The translations under genes were made by a program, and so were the position numbers. DNA of 64,000 nucleotides from Paratissierella segnis (lineage in GTDB: Bacteria; Bacillota; Clostridia; Tissierellales; Tissierellaceae). The stretch lies in NCBI RefSeq assembly GCF_014385195.1, contig NZ_JACRTG010000034.1, forward strand, positions 1-64,000, written 5' to 3'. The notes under the pieces were generated by a model, which worked only from the letters and a program-made list of their open reading frames with translations, was not told the origin of the DNA and ran no database searches. Shown in pieces: positions 51,984-58,994 of the stretch (position 1 is the first letter of the stretch; each line of letters starts with the position of its first letter).

Positions 51984-52877
51984 TTAAAACTGTGTATCTT
52001 CATCGCCATTATCATCCCATGGTAGCGGTATATTATATATCTCACCAGTTTCAGGATCAACATCTGAAGTGTCTTTATTACTCTTATATTGTGTCCCCTT
52101 ATTACCTTTAGGTGGAGTTAATACCATTTTACAAGCCTTTCTAATTACTTCATCTTTAGTATTTTGTACTAACCACTCAATATAATCAGGTGCTTCATCG
52201 TATACTTCACCAATAGTTTTCCCTTTGTGTTTACCAAAAGTAAGCTTGATATTCTTACTTTCAACATCAGTCATAGTCTCAATGTTCTCTTGTTGGAAGA
52301 GTTCCTTCATATCCTCAATATCTTGTGTGAATACTTCCGATAAACTGGCAACAGTTAATGTTGCATCAATTTGCGCTCTTTTCTTAGCCATCTTCAGTAT
52401 TGTATTTGCTTGGCTATATATCTCATCATTCTCAACTTGATATTCTGTCTTACCCCATTTATTCGTTCTCTGTTTGAGTGAATTTATATCAATACCTACT
52501 GGTAGATCAGATTCTTTCACCCATCTCCATCTATACTTGTTTTCTTTACTATTACATGACCCTACACCTTCAGTTATCTTTTGACCGTTTTTTGATAGAA
52601 CGCATCTTATAGTGTAAGCAAATATACCTTTGTCATAATCTTCAATTCTATCAATGATTTCATATTCAGAAGTTAACCCAAACATCATTAGTATTTTCTC
52701 AGCTCCGGGTTTAAGTAATGTAGGTTTATTTGTACCGGGAATGACATCATGGTCATGTCCCGGCTTTAATTGACTTTGCACTACTGCTTGAACTTGAGAA
52801 ATTTTGTTTAATGTGCCTATCATGGAACTAACGTCAATACTATCTATTAGACTCATCATCATATTTTCATCGTTCAC
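51984..52877 (-). CDS. Phage DNA-metabolism protein, unknown
   Basis: This 297-residue protein has a conserved N-terminal part (LKPGHDHDVIPGTNKPTLL and KPGAEKILMMFGLTSEYEI), a central SNKENKYRW-like cysteine-poor region and a C-terminal LTFGKHKGKTIGEVYDEAPD module resembling the exodeoxyribonuclease X C-terminal or DUF3820 type. Its position between Gam and the initiator suggests a single-strand annealing or DNA-binding role, which is not proved. The start is GTG behind GGAGGCGATATAG. Confidence 0.7.
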   Translation of the reverse strand: MNDENMMMSLIDSIDVSSMIGTLNKISQVQAVVQSQLKPGHDHDVIPGTNKPTLLKPGAEKILMMFGLTSEYEIIDRIEDYDKGIFAYTIRCVLSKNGQKITEGVGSCNSKENKYRWRWVKESDLPVGIDINSLKQRTNKWGKTEYQVENDEIYSQANTILKMAKKRAQIDATLTVASLSEVFTQDIEDMKELFQQENIETMTDVESKNIKLTFGKHKGKTIGEVYDEAPDYIEWLVQNTKDEVIRKACKMVLTPPKGNKGTQYKSNKDTSDVDPETGEIYNIPLPWDDNGDEDTQF

Positions 52878-53093
52878 CTATATCGCCTCCAATTGATAAT
52901 CTTTCCAGCAGTATATTCCATTTTCAAGGCTGAATCTTTGAAAATTTCTATCAAAGAAAAATACTTCATATGGATATTCACTTTCTGTTACATCTGCTAT
53001 CATGCCCTCAGCTTCTATTAGCCTTGCTTGCTCTTTTGCATCCGCGAGCATGACAACCTTCACAAAATCATATTTTTTAAATCCTCTAGGCAT
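52878..53093 (-). CDS. Phage protein, unknown
   Basis: This 71-residue protein (MPRGFKKYDFVKVVMLADAK) has one mixed alpha-beta domain and no known motif. It lies tightly between Gam and the DNA-metabolism gene, with 2-3 base spacings. Confidence 0.58.
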   Translation of the reverse strand: MPRGFKKYDFVKVVMLADAKEQARLIEAEGMIADVTESEYPYEVFFFDRNFQRFSLENGIYCWKDYQLEAI

Positions 53094-53095
53094 TT

Positions 53096-53677
53096 CTACG
53101 CCTCCACCTTAATATTTATCGAATCTGGCTGCTCTTCTATTACTATGCCATCAACTACTTCACCATCTTCAGTAACTACACTATTACCTGCAACTATATA
53201 TGCTTTCTTCAATTCTGCTTTCATAGGTGAGTACTGTACCTTTACAAACTTATCATCATTGGCTTTAAGCCACCCAACAAGCTTGTCCTCATCATAATTC
53301 CACTTAGGTTGTTGCTTCCTAGATGATACTTTTCCGTATGGAGTAGATATTTTGAATTTAGGATCTAACTTTCTTTGTTCTCTATAATACTCTTCTAAGA
53401 GGAAATAAAAGAAATCAATAGACTTATCATATGATGCTAATTCGTTATCTCTCCATTCTAAAATTTTTTCTATTTCTAATTTATATGGTTCTACTTCTTT
53501 ATCTGCTAATGTCTCTATTTCTCTTTTCTTAGAAGCTATAGCCTTCAACTTCCTAAGAGCCCAATTAGCTCCATCTAAATCCTTGATTTTAAACCTTTCC
53601 TTAGCTTCTTCTTTATTTTCTTCATCAACAACTACTTCTTCCAAATCTTCTAATTCCATTTCTAATATTGCATTCAT
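53096..53677 (-). CDS. Host-nuclease inhibitor Gam-like protein
   Basis: This 193-residue protein shows the long helical pattern of Mu Gam family proteins, with the KLDPKFKISTPYGKVSSRKQ and WLKANDDKFVKV segments. Gam binds DNA ends and protects phage DNA from RecBCD/AddAB. It lies upstream of the replication genes. Confidence 0.85.
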   Translation of the reverse strand: MNAILEMELEDLEEVVVDEENKEEAKERFKIKDLDGANWALRKLKAIASKKREIETLADKEVEPYKLEIEKILEWRDNELASYDKSIDFFYFLLEEYYREQRKLDPKFKISTPYGKVSSRKQQPKWNYDEDKLVGWLKANDDKFVKVQYSPMKAELKKAYIVAGNSVVTEDGEVVDGIVIEEQPDSINIKVEA

Positions 53678-53815
53678 CTATTTATCCTCCTTAGTAACAT
53701 CAACAATTTGCTTTATTTTATTTATCTCTACTATAATTAAGGTCCTTCCACATACGCATTTGAATATTGCATTTTTCTTTGATACAACTTCTCTTTTACA
53801 ATTTGGACAATTCAT
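53678..53815 (-). CDS. Small zinc-ribbon protein
   Basis: This 45-residue protein (MNCPNCKREVVSKKNAIFKC, then VCG) has two CxxC/CxC pairs like a zinc ribbon. It lies directly before gam. The function is unknown. Confidence 0.62.
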   Translation of the reverse strand: MNCPNCKREVVSKKNAIFKCVCGRTLIIVEINKIKQIVDVTKEDK

Positions 53816-53816
53816 A

Positions 53817-53981
53817 TTAACCCTCTAAATATTGAGACATTACTTTTTCTAGTTTTTCCTTAGTATATACAATTGCCTTTTTAGCTTCTTCACCTGTTCT
53901 AATGTCTCTTTCAAGTTGTGACTTTTCTTCAATTAAATATTTTATTGTTATTTCCATATCTGATTTACTTACATATTCCAT
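53817..53981 (-). CDS. Small helical phage protein, 54 residues
   Basis: This coiled-coil protein starts MEYVSKSDMEITIKYLIEEK behind GGAGG. It is one of a row of small early genes. Function unknown. The stretch 53982-54051 shows no gene. Confidence 0.6.
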   Translation of the reverse strand: MEYVSKSDMEITIKYLIEEKSQLERDIRTGEEAKKAIVYTKEKLEKVMSQYLEG

Positions 53982-54051
53982 TGTGTTTTCCTCCTTGTTT
54001 CGATTCCCCTACTGTGCTACAATAGAGGAAATAGTATTATTTTCTTAGTCC

Positions 54052-54249
54052 CTAATTTGCTTGGTCGGCGATAGGGGCTTTTTCATACTCTTTTCCGCAT
54101 TGTGGGCAATAGTTATTTTCTAAAATTAATGCTTTGTTATTCTTAAAAACTCCATTGTCTTGAAACTCTGTAGTTATTCCTACATCAACATAATTTTGTA
54201 AAATTGTCTTCTTCCCAGGAATTTCTCCACAGCTACAAGTTCGTTTCAT
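54052..54249 (-). CDS. Zinc-ribbon phage protein
   Basis: This 65-residue protein starts MKRTCSCGEIPGKKTILQNY and has a second CPQCGKEY pair, so it should bind one zinc. It overlaps the next gene by 4 bases (ATGA). Confidence 0.62.
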   Translation of the reverse strand: MKRTCSCGEIPGKKTILQNYVDVGITTEFQDNGVFKNNKALILENNYCPQCGKEYEKAPIADQAN

Positions 54250-54371
54250 TTTGAATCCTCCTTAGCCTTTTCTTTTAGAATTTTCTTTGCTTCAATCATA
54301 GCCTCGTAACATTTCAAATTAGGATTTTCTTTGATTAGCCTAGCAGCTTCTTTAAATACCTTGTCATTCAT
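54246..54371 (-). CDS. Small helical protein, paralog of 50937-51077
   Basis: This 41-residue frame (MNDKVFKEAARLIKENPNLK) is built like the gene at 50937-51077, with the same AARLxKxNP core, which suggests a small family kept twice in this phage. It starts behind AAAGGGG. Confidence 0.58.
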   Translation of the reverse strand: MNDKVFKEAARLIKENPNLKCYEAMIEAKKILKEKAKEDSK

Positions 54372-54522
54372 CCCCTTTCACTCTCCCAATTTGAATCAAT
54401 CTTTCTTGAATTAGTTTGTTTTCTTGATTGACTTGTTCTTGAGTCTTAAAAAATGAGCAATCATCACATTGCTTCTTAGTTAATGCTGAACAACCCTTCT
54501 CTGTATCTGCAAAACATTTCAT
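54364..54522 (-). CDS. Small cysteine-rich phage protein
   Basis: This 52-residue protein (MKCFADTEKGCSALTKKQCD, then DCSFF) has four or five cysteines that may bind metal. It starts behind GGAGG and overlaps the downstream gene by 8 bases. Confidence 0.58.
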   Translation of the reverse strand: MKCFADTEKGCSALTKKQCDDCSFFKTQEQVNQENKLIQERLIQIGRVKGDE

Positions 54523-54639
54523 TTAATCAGCCTCCTCAAAATCTTCACACTCTTCATTGCTTTTCATGTCAAGTTCCCATACTGAGCAATACCCAGCATA
54601 CCCATTGTATTTTTGAAACCATTTACATTCCTTACACAT
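54523..54639 (-). CDS. Small cysteine-rich phage protein
   Basis: This 38-residue frame (MCKECKWFQKYNGYAGYCSV) has a C-x2-C...C...C pattern of a small zinc-binding protein. It starts behind GGGAGGG. Confidence 0.55.
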   Translation of the reverse strand: MCKECKWFQKYNGYAGYCSVWELDMKSNEECEDFEEAD

Positions 54640-54640
54640 T

Positions 54641-54859
54641 TTACAACCCTCCCTTATCCGTATATCCGTACCATTTTTCTAATTCCTTATCTATTTCTTT
54701 ACCTAAACCTTCTGCTATTTTTTCACCGTGAAGAAACTCTGCAATCTTTTCTAACAATTCAACGTTTCTTGCAGCCAATTCAAGATAATGGTCGCTTTTC
54801 TCAGCTTCTCCTTTTAATTTTTCATAATCCTTAAGGCTGATAGTTACTGTACCTTCCAC
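54641..54859 (-). CDS. Phage protein, unknown
   Basis: This 72-residue helical, acidic protein (MEGTVTISLKDYEKLKGEAE) starts with GTG behind GGAGGCGAAG. No known domain; the N-terminal beta part followed by helices resembles small phage DNA-binding or antirepressor pieces only loosely. Confidence 0.55.
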   Translation of the reverse strand: MEGTVTISLKDYEKLKGEAEKSDHYLELAARNVELLEKIAEFLHGEKIAEGLGKEIDKELEKWYGYTDKGGL

Positions 54860-54874
54860 GTTTACTTCGCCTCC

Positions 54875-54973
54875 TTAAATCAATGTTTTAGTCCCCGCAT
54901 AAATCATATTAGAAATAATGTATTCCTTGAGTGTCTTGCCTTTAATGAGATTTTTAATTTGTTTATAGGTCAT
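54875..54973 (-). CDS. Possible small protein, 32 residues
   Basis: A frame MTYKQIKNLIKGKTLKEYII begins inside the last codons of the upstream gene behind GAGG and ends just before the GGAGG of the next gene. It fits the spacing of neighbours but is too short to be sure. Confidence 0.38.
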   Translation of the reverse strand: MTYKQIKNLIKGKTLKEYIISNMIYAGTKTLI

Positions 54974-55157
54974 CCTCATCTTCCAAATCCTCCCCCGCAA
55001 AGTATTCCTCACAGTCATTAAGGAATTCACATAGTTCTTTTTTATCACTATTTTCTAACAACGAACCCATCACAACGCCCCTTAGAATATTGAAGTTTCT
55101 TTCTGCTTTCTGTGATAGTCCTACATTTTTATATGCTTCAAATTTGTTTTTAGCCAC
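54963..55157 (-). CDS. Phage protein, unknown
   Basis: This 64-residue protein starts MAKNKFEAYKNVGLSQKAER and ends in a strongly acidic tail (EEYFAGEDLEDEDDL). No motif is recognised; the start has a GGGGGTGATATAG site. Confidence 0.55.
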   Translation of the reverse strand: MAKNKFEAYKNVGLSQKAERNFNILRGVVMGSLLENSDKKELCEFLNDCEEYFAGEDLEDEDDL

Positions 55158-55316
55158 CTATATCACCCCCAGGACCATGAGCCACATTGTCAGAGTCGGA
55201 AATAATATCAAAGCCATTTTGTTATCGTTAGAGCTTGTACTTCTTGAAGTTGAAATAATAGCTTGTCTTAATGTAAGAATAGTTAAGATGATTAGTGATG
55301 TGATCTTAAATAGCAT
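55158..55316 (-). CDS. Small membrane protein of the early region
   Basis: This 52-residue protein (MLFKITSLIILTILTLRQAI) has two hydrophobic helices and starts behind GAAGGTG. It overlaps the upstream gene by 11 bases. Function unknown. Confidence 0.52.
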   Translation of the reverse strand: MLFKITSLIILTILTLRQAIISTSRSTSSNDNKMALILFPTLTMWLMVLGVI

Positions 55317-55548
55317 TGTTATCACCTTCGATTAAAATATCCTCTAATACACTTTCCACAACTATTTTTAACGCCAAATGTTCATTTCTATTTCTTAGTT
55401 GTTCTAAATAATCTCTAGCTACTTTCTGTTTTTCTAACGCTTGTATTGCTAAGCTAATAGCTTCGTTGTGCATTTCTGCAAATGAATCGTCTATTTTATG
55501 TTCTACTGTGCTTTCTGAAAGATATTCTATAGCCTGTTCATTTGTCAT
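55306..55548 (-). CDS. Phage protein, unknown
   Basis: This 80-residue helical protein starts MTNEQAIEYLSESTVEHKID and has an AISLAIQALEKQK helix seen in many small phage proteins. It starts behind GGAGG. Confidence 0.6.
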   Translation of the reverse strand: MTNEQAIEYLSESTVEHKIDDSFAEMHNEAISLAIQALEKQKVARDYLEQLRNRNEHLALKIVVESVLEDILIEGDNNAI

Positions 55549-55551
55549 TGT

Positions 55552-55836
55552 TTAGACCTCCTTTAATATAAAATTTTTTATTTCTTTAATGGTCCTATCT
55601 TTCTCTGCAATGACTTCAAGAAGTTGCTTTTTCTCTTTTTCTAGTTCTATCTCCCTAGTAGTCATTCCAAAGTCTTTTACATTCATATAATCCTCTATGT
55701 GTACCTGTGTAAACCTAGCTTGGTCCCCTACGTAGAAACATTTGAGCCTTCCCCTCTTAATTTCTCGCCGAACCGTTTCATCTGATACGCCTAAAATAGT
55801 AGCTAAGTCTTTTGTGGTATAAATTATTGGTTTCAT
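55552..55836 (-). CDS. Excisionase-type DNA-binding protein
   Basis: This 94-residue protein has a MerR-like winged helix (YTTKDLATILGVSDETVRRE, then IKRGRLKCFYVGDQARF) followed by a coiled coil. This domain order is typical of excisionase-family proteins, so it may act as the recombination directionality factor for the integrase. It could also be a plain regulator. Confidence 0.68.
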   Translation of the reverse strand: MKPIIYTTKDLATILGVSDETVRREIKRGRLKCFYVGDQARFTQVHIEDYMNVKDFGMTTREIELEKEKKQLLEVIAEKDRTIKEIKNFILKEV

Positions 55837-55849
55837 ATAATCTCACATC

Positions 55850-56041
55850 CTACTCGTTTGTAGCTATTAATTTTCTTAGTAGCTTATTATTTTTATTTAA
55901 ATTTGCGTTTATATAAATTATTGAATAAGCTGTTGCCTGATTCCCAATTGTTTCTACTTGATATTTCAAGAGTCTTTCAAGCCTTTCATTATCTCTTTGT
56001 AATATTTTTATTAAATCTTCTTTGTCTTGGGCAGTTAACAT
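55850..56041 (-). CDS. Small coiled-coil phage protein
   Basis: This 63-residue protein starts MLTAQDKEDLIKILQRDNER and is helical. It is the first minus-strand gene on this side of a short two-gene plus-strand block. Function unknown. Confidence 0.52.
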   Translation of the reverse strand: MLTAQDKEDLIKILQRDNERLERLLKYQVETIGNQATAYSIIYINANLNKNNKLLRKLIATNE

Positions 56042-56111
56042 TTTCTAACCCTCCTTTGTTTTGTTCTCCCTATGTGGTAAAATTTACCTAAGAAGGGGGG
56101 GGTGAATTTTT

Positions 56112-56471
56112 ATGGAACCTACGTTAAAAAAAGAAATAATAATGAACTTTGCTTTAAGCACAAATTTAGAAGAACTTAAAGACAGTTCAATCGTATTGTT
56201 AACTGCTGCAGGTACTATTATTGGTAAAGTAGCCAATATTAAGACTGATGAAAATGGTGAGCTGACAGAAGTAATTCCTGCCCTAATTAATACAGTTGTC
56301 AAAAATTTCAAAGAGAAATCATCAATAGAAGGATCACTGCCTGGGAATGATGGATATATTCTTCTACAAAATGCAAAAGTATTACACAACAACGGCTCTA
56401 CCACAAATATTGCGCATTTGACGGTATTTTTTGACCACATCATTGGGGTTACAATCGGGTCCATTGATTAG
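56112..56471 (+). CDS. Phage protein, unknown, on plus strand
   Basis: This 119-residue beta-rich protein (SSIVLLTAAGTIIGKVANIK and VLHNNGSTTNIAHLTVFFDH) starts with ATG behind a long G-run ending in GGGTG. Its last 90 bases overlap a minus-strand frame with its own binding site. No family is recognised. Confidence 0.6.
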   Translation: MEPTLKKEIIMNFALSTNLEELKDSSIVLLTAAGTIIGKVANIKTDENGELTEVIPALINTVVKNFKEKSSIEGSLPGNDGYILLQNAKVLHNNGSTTNIAHLTVFFDHIIGVTIGSID

Positions 56472-56564
56472 TATTGTTTGATTTAATTTCGGCTGTTCTT
56501 GAGCTTGCACCTCTAGAGCAGCTACTCTTTTCTCTAACTCTTCTATTCTTTTTTCTAATTCCAC
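56382..56564 (-). CDS. Small coiled-coil protein, antisense overlap
   Basis: This 60-residue protein (MELEKRIEELEKRVAALEVQ) starts with GTG behind GAGGTGAG. The first 35 residues are coiled coil; the rest (ILINGPDCNPNDVVKKY) looks like a real conserved tail. It overlaps the 3' end of the plus-strand gene by 90 bases. Confidence 0.55.
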   Translation of the reverse strand: MELEKRIEELEKRVAALEVQAQEQPKLNQTILINGPDCNPNDVVKKYRQMRNICGRAVVV

Positions 56565-56590
56565 TTATCTCACCTCGCTTCTTGTGGTTG

Positions 56591-56619
56591 TTGTATTTCT
56601 TCCAATATCCTCCTATAAT
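56591..56619 (+). promoter_or_regulatory. Promoter of the 62-residue gene
   Basis: TTGTAT (56591-56596) and TATAAT (56614-56619) are 17 bases apart, about 45 bases upstream of the start at 56670. Confidence 0.65.
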
Positions 56620-56669
56620 TAGAGTACAGGCTATTACAGTAGCTGAGTATCTATGAAAGGAGAATATAC

Positions 56670-56858
56670 ATGTCTGACAATGTTAGCTTATCTACATTTC
56701 CATCAAATAAAATTTCTGCATTGACTATGCTATATTTACAGAATCAAGATTTATCAAATGCGACACCTGAAGAAATCGTTGATAAATACAATGAAGCCTA
56801 CCTTAAAATCCGAACTAGATTTAGTAACCCTACCCAAAAAAGTGAAATCAGATACTAA
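56670..56858 (+). CDS. Small phage protein, 62 residues
   Basis: This protein starts MSDNVSLSTFPSNKISALTM behind AAAGGAG and ends in a charged helix. It has its own promoter and lies against the direction of the early genes. Similar small proteins occur near repressors in Firmicute phages. Function unknown. Confidence 0.62.
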   Translation: MSDNVSLSTFPSNKISALTMLYLQNQDLSNATPEEIVDKYNEAYLKIRTRFSNPTQKSEIRY

Positions 56859-57001
56859 ACGATTACATGATAGATTTCCAGCATAGCTTTTGTTAATGAA
56901 GGTAATTCTTCATTTAAGCAATCTTGCGAACGCTCCGCTAATAGTTCCAGCTGTTGGCGGAGTATTTCTGTTAATGTCATATCTTCAATCTTCTTATCCA
57001 C
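56855..57001 (-). CDS. Small helical phage protein, 48 residues
   Basis: A frame starting with GTG at 57001 behind GGAGGTGAG encodes a helical protein with RQQLELLAERSQDCL. It overlaps the convergent plus-strand gene by 4 bases. It follows the Cro-like gene closely and belongs to the early transcript. Confidence 0.58.
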   Translation of the reverse strand: MDKKIEDMTLTEILRQQLELLAERSQDCLNEELPSLTKAMLEIYHVIV

Positions 57002-57013
57002 TCTTCTCACCTC

Positions 57014-57202
57014 CTACTCCTTTATCTCTAACAGTTCAACTATCTTACTTCTGTACTTTTCAGCTTTTCTATTACCTTTGATTATGTCTGATACGTATGG
57101 AATTGAAATATTTAGCTTTTTAGCAACGTCCCCCAACGTCATATTTTTTCTTTTCATTGAGATAATTGCTTGTTCTTCAAAGGTTAATTTGTTAAATGTC
57201 AT
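57014..57202 (-). CDS. Cro-like DNA-binding protein
   Basis: This 62-residue protein has a helix-turn-helix of the XRE type (MTLGDVAKKLNISIPYVSDI, then IKGNRKAEKYRSKIVELLEI). It is divergent from the repressor, with the operator region between them, so it should act as Cro and shut off lysogenic expression. Confidence 0.82.
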   Translation of the reverse strand: MTFNKLTFEEQAIISMKRKNMTLGDVAKKLNISIPYVSDIIKGNRKAEKYRSKIVELLEIKE

Positions 57203-57266
57203 TTATTTCACCTTCTTTCTTGTTGAATGTAAAATTAACATAGCTAATTGTTGACTAATGGTGTAA

Positions 57267-57379
57267 TTTATGCTAAGATATAAGCATAAAAATAACACGG
57301 TATAAAAAATTGCTCCCCAGCATCTTTATACTATATTTTTAAATTTAATAAAATTTATTTGGTGCTGAATTTATGCTTA
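57267..57379. promoter_or_regulatory. Operator repeats of the genetic switch
   Basis: The motif TTTATGCTWA occurs three times: 57267-57276, 57281-57290 (reverse) and 57370-57379. The first two form a near palindrome. GCTAATTG (57243-57250) and CAATTAGC (57381-57388) add another inverted pair. These are candidate binding sites for the repressor and the Cro-like protein. Confidence 0.65.
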
Positions 57380-57396
57380 CCAATTAGCTTACTTTA

Positions 57397-57425
57397 AGTA
57401 TAATGTAATTAACGCTATTTGTCAA
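57397..57425 (-). promoter_or_regulatory. Early lytic promoter
   Basis: On the minus strand TTGACA (57420-57425) and TATACT (57397-57402) are separated by 17 bases. It reads towards the Cro-like gene, and the first operator copy follows at its expected start point. The leader is about 190 bases. Confidence 0.8.
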
Positions 57426-57484
57426 CTGGTTATTTTACATTTTATTTAGTATATTTTTAGCACCCTTGAAAGGTGTGTAAATAA

Positions 57485-57802
57485 GTGAAAAACGAAGGAA
57501 TATTAGACCGCATAAAATTGTTGGCAGCAAAACAAGACATGACTGTAGCAGAAGTAGAAAGAAAAGCTGATATAGGTAACGGTGTAGCAGCAAGATGGAA
57601 TAAATCCACACCAACTGCAGATAAACTTCAAAGGGTTGCTGATGTTTTAGGTACTTCTATGGAATATTTGCTATTAGGAGAGGAAAGTGGAGAGAATGAA
57701 AAAGCAAAAATTTTAGCGAGAGAAGCAAACGACCTTACGGATGTTCAATTAGATTTAATTAGGTCCATGATAAAAGAATTTGAGAGAAAGAATAAAGAAT
57801 AA
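57485..57802 (+). CDS. Phage repressor (XRE family)
   Basis: This 105-residue protein has an N-terminal XRE helix-turn-helix (MTVAEVERKADIGNGVAARW) and a helical tail. It is the CI-like repressor by its position opposite the Cro-like gene. It has no self-cleaving domain, so release is probably through the peptidase encoded next to it. The start is GTG behind AAAGGTG. Confidence 0.85.
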   Translation: MKNEGILDRIKLLAAKQDMTVAEVERKADIGNGVAARWNKSTPTADKLQRVADVLGTSMEYLLLGEESGENEKAKILAREANDLTDVQLDLIRSMIKEFERKNKE

Positions 57803-57880
57803 AAATTCGCTTAAATCATTGACTATTTTAAACATATGTTCTATCATAAAGGTACGTCTTGGTTGAAAGGGGATTTGGGA

Positions 57881-58423
57881 ATGGAAGAATGGATGTCAAA
57901 ATATACACTATACAGAAAGATACATAGTTTTATATCGGATAATCCAGATTTTTTATATATGGACATGGATACATTCTGTAAATCTAAAGATTGGAATCTA
58001 ATTCCTTTCGGAGAAGCTGATAAGGAATTAATGCTAATATCTAAAGATGGATATACCTTTTATGAGCATAGCAGATTTTCTATTTTCTATAATAAGGACA
58101 AGCCTAGGGCAAGACAACGGTTTACAATTTCACATGAGATAGGACATATCGTCTTATTTCACCATCTTTATGTACCTACTAAGATATTGACTAACAATAA
58201 AAATAAAGGAATATGGGAATATCAAGCCGATACTTTCGCTCAAAACATCCTATTCCCTATTGAATGGGCAGAAAATCTAAAAGGACAAAGCATACATAAT
58301 ATTGCTAAATTTTTAGGTGTAAGTAAAGAAATGGTCAATGTGAGATATAGAAATTTAAGTGAGGATTTGTATTGGCTTAATGAAATCAAACGAGAGGAGG
58401 GATCTAATGGAATTTCTAAATAA
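57881..58423 (+). CDS. ImmA/IrrE-family metallopeptidase (right pair)
   Basis: This 180-residue protein has HEIGH (85-89) after FTIS and a WEYQADTFAQNILFP segment with the third ligand. By analogy with ImmA of ICEBs1, it should cleave the repressor encoded upstream upon a signal. The frame is open 15 codons further, but the ATG at 57881 has AAAGGGG at good distance. Confidence 0.87.
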   Translation: MEEWMSKYTLYRKIHSFISDNPDFLYMDMDTFCKSKDWNLIPFGEADKELMLISKDGYTFYEHSRFSIFYNKDKPRARQRFTISHEIGHIVLFHHLYVPTKILTNNKNKGIWEYQADTFAQNILFPIEWAENLKGQSIHNIAKFLGVSKEMVNVRYRNLSEDLYWLNEIKREEGSNGISK

Positions 58424-58853
58424 GTTAAAGGATGGTATTAATAAACGAAATATTAAAAAGTTAATTCCTATTGAATTTGAAGTTAGCTCTTGGGGTGAAT
58501 ACATAGACAATATATCTAAATGGCAAAAAGAGTATGCTAGAGATCAGTGGATTGATGCAAAATATTCTAGTAAACCTTTGTATCAGTATTCATGGATGAG
58601 TAATATTAAAGATATAAGATTAACCCCTGAACCTAGAAACAAACATGATAAAAATGCTATAGAGATCTATCTTGGTGATTATAAAATAGGGTATGTTCCT
58701 AGACCATTAAATGAACAATATTATAAGGAGCTAATTAAGAGTAAAGAAATTAAAGCTGATATTCATGGTGGAAACTCTAAGTGTATAGACGCATATGGAG
58801 ATTTAATTGTTGATAAGAGAGATCCTATAGTAAAAATAACAATATTAATATAG
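58407..58853 (+). CDS. HIRAN-domain protein
   Basis: This 148-residue protein has a C-terminal HIRAN-like domain (about 65-148) with RLTPEPRNKHDKNAIEIYLG and DYKIGYVPRPLNEQYY. HIRAN domains bind DNA ends or stalled-fork DNA in repair enzymes. The start ATG behind AGGAGG overlaps the peptidase gene by 17 bases. It may sense DNA damage for the peptidase-repressor pair, but this is speculation. Confidence 0.8.
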   Translation: MEFLNKLKDGINKRNIKKLIPIEFEVSSWGEYIDNISKWQKEYARDQWIDAKYSSKPLYQYSWMSNIKDIRLTPEPRNKHDKNAIEIYLGDYKIGYVPRPLNEQYYKELIKSKEIKADIHGGNSKCIDAYGDLIVDKRDPIVKITILI

Positions 58854-58910
58854 CATCAAAAGCGAAAGCACTTAAAAAATCCCCCATAGTGCTGGTAACA
58901 CTGCAGAGGA

Positions 58911-58945
58911 CAAGCTAAGGTTAATGGTATAACCTTACGTGAGCT
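58911..58945. repeat. Inverted repeat before the integrase gene
   Basis: AAGCTAAGGTTA and TAACCTTA...AGCTT pair in two steps (58911-58922 with 58929-58945). No T-run follows. Stretch 58854-58994 shows no gene otherwise. It could regulate int or bind an accessory protein. Confidence 0.4.
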
Positions 58946-58994
58946 TAACGTTAACAATAGCAGTTAAAATAAAGTAGAAGGAGGTGAAATAAAA

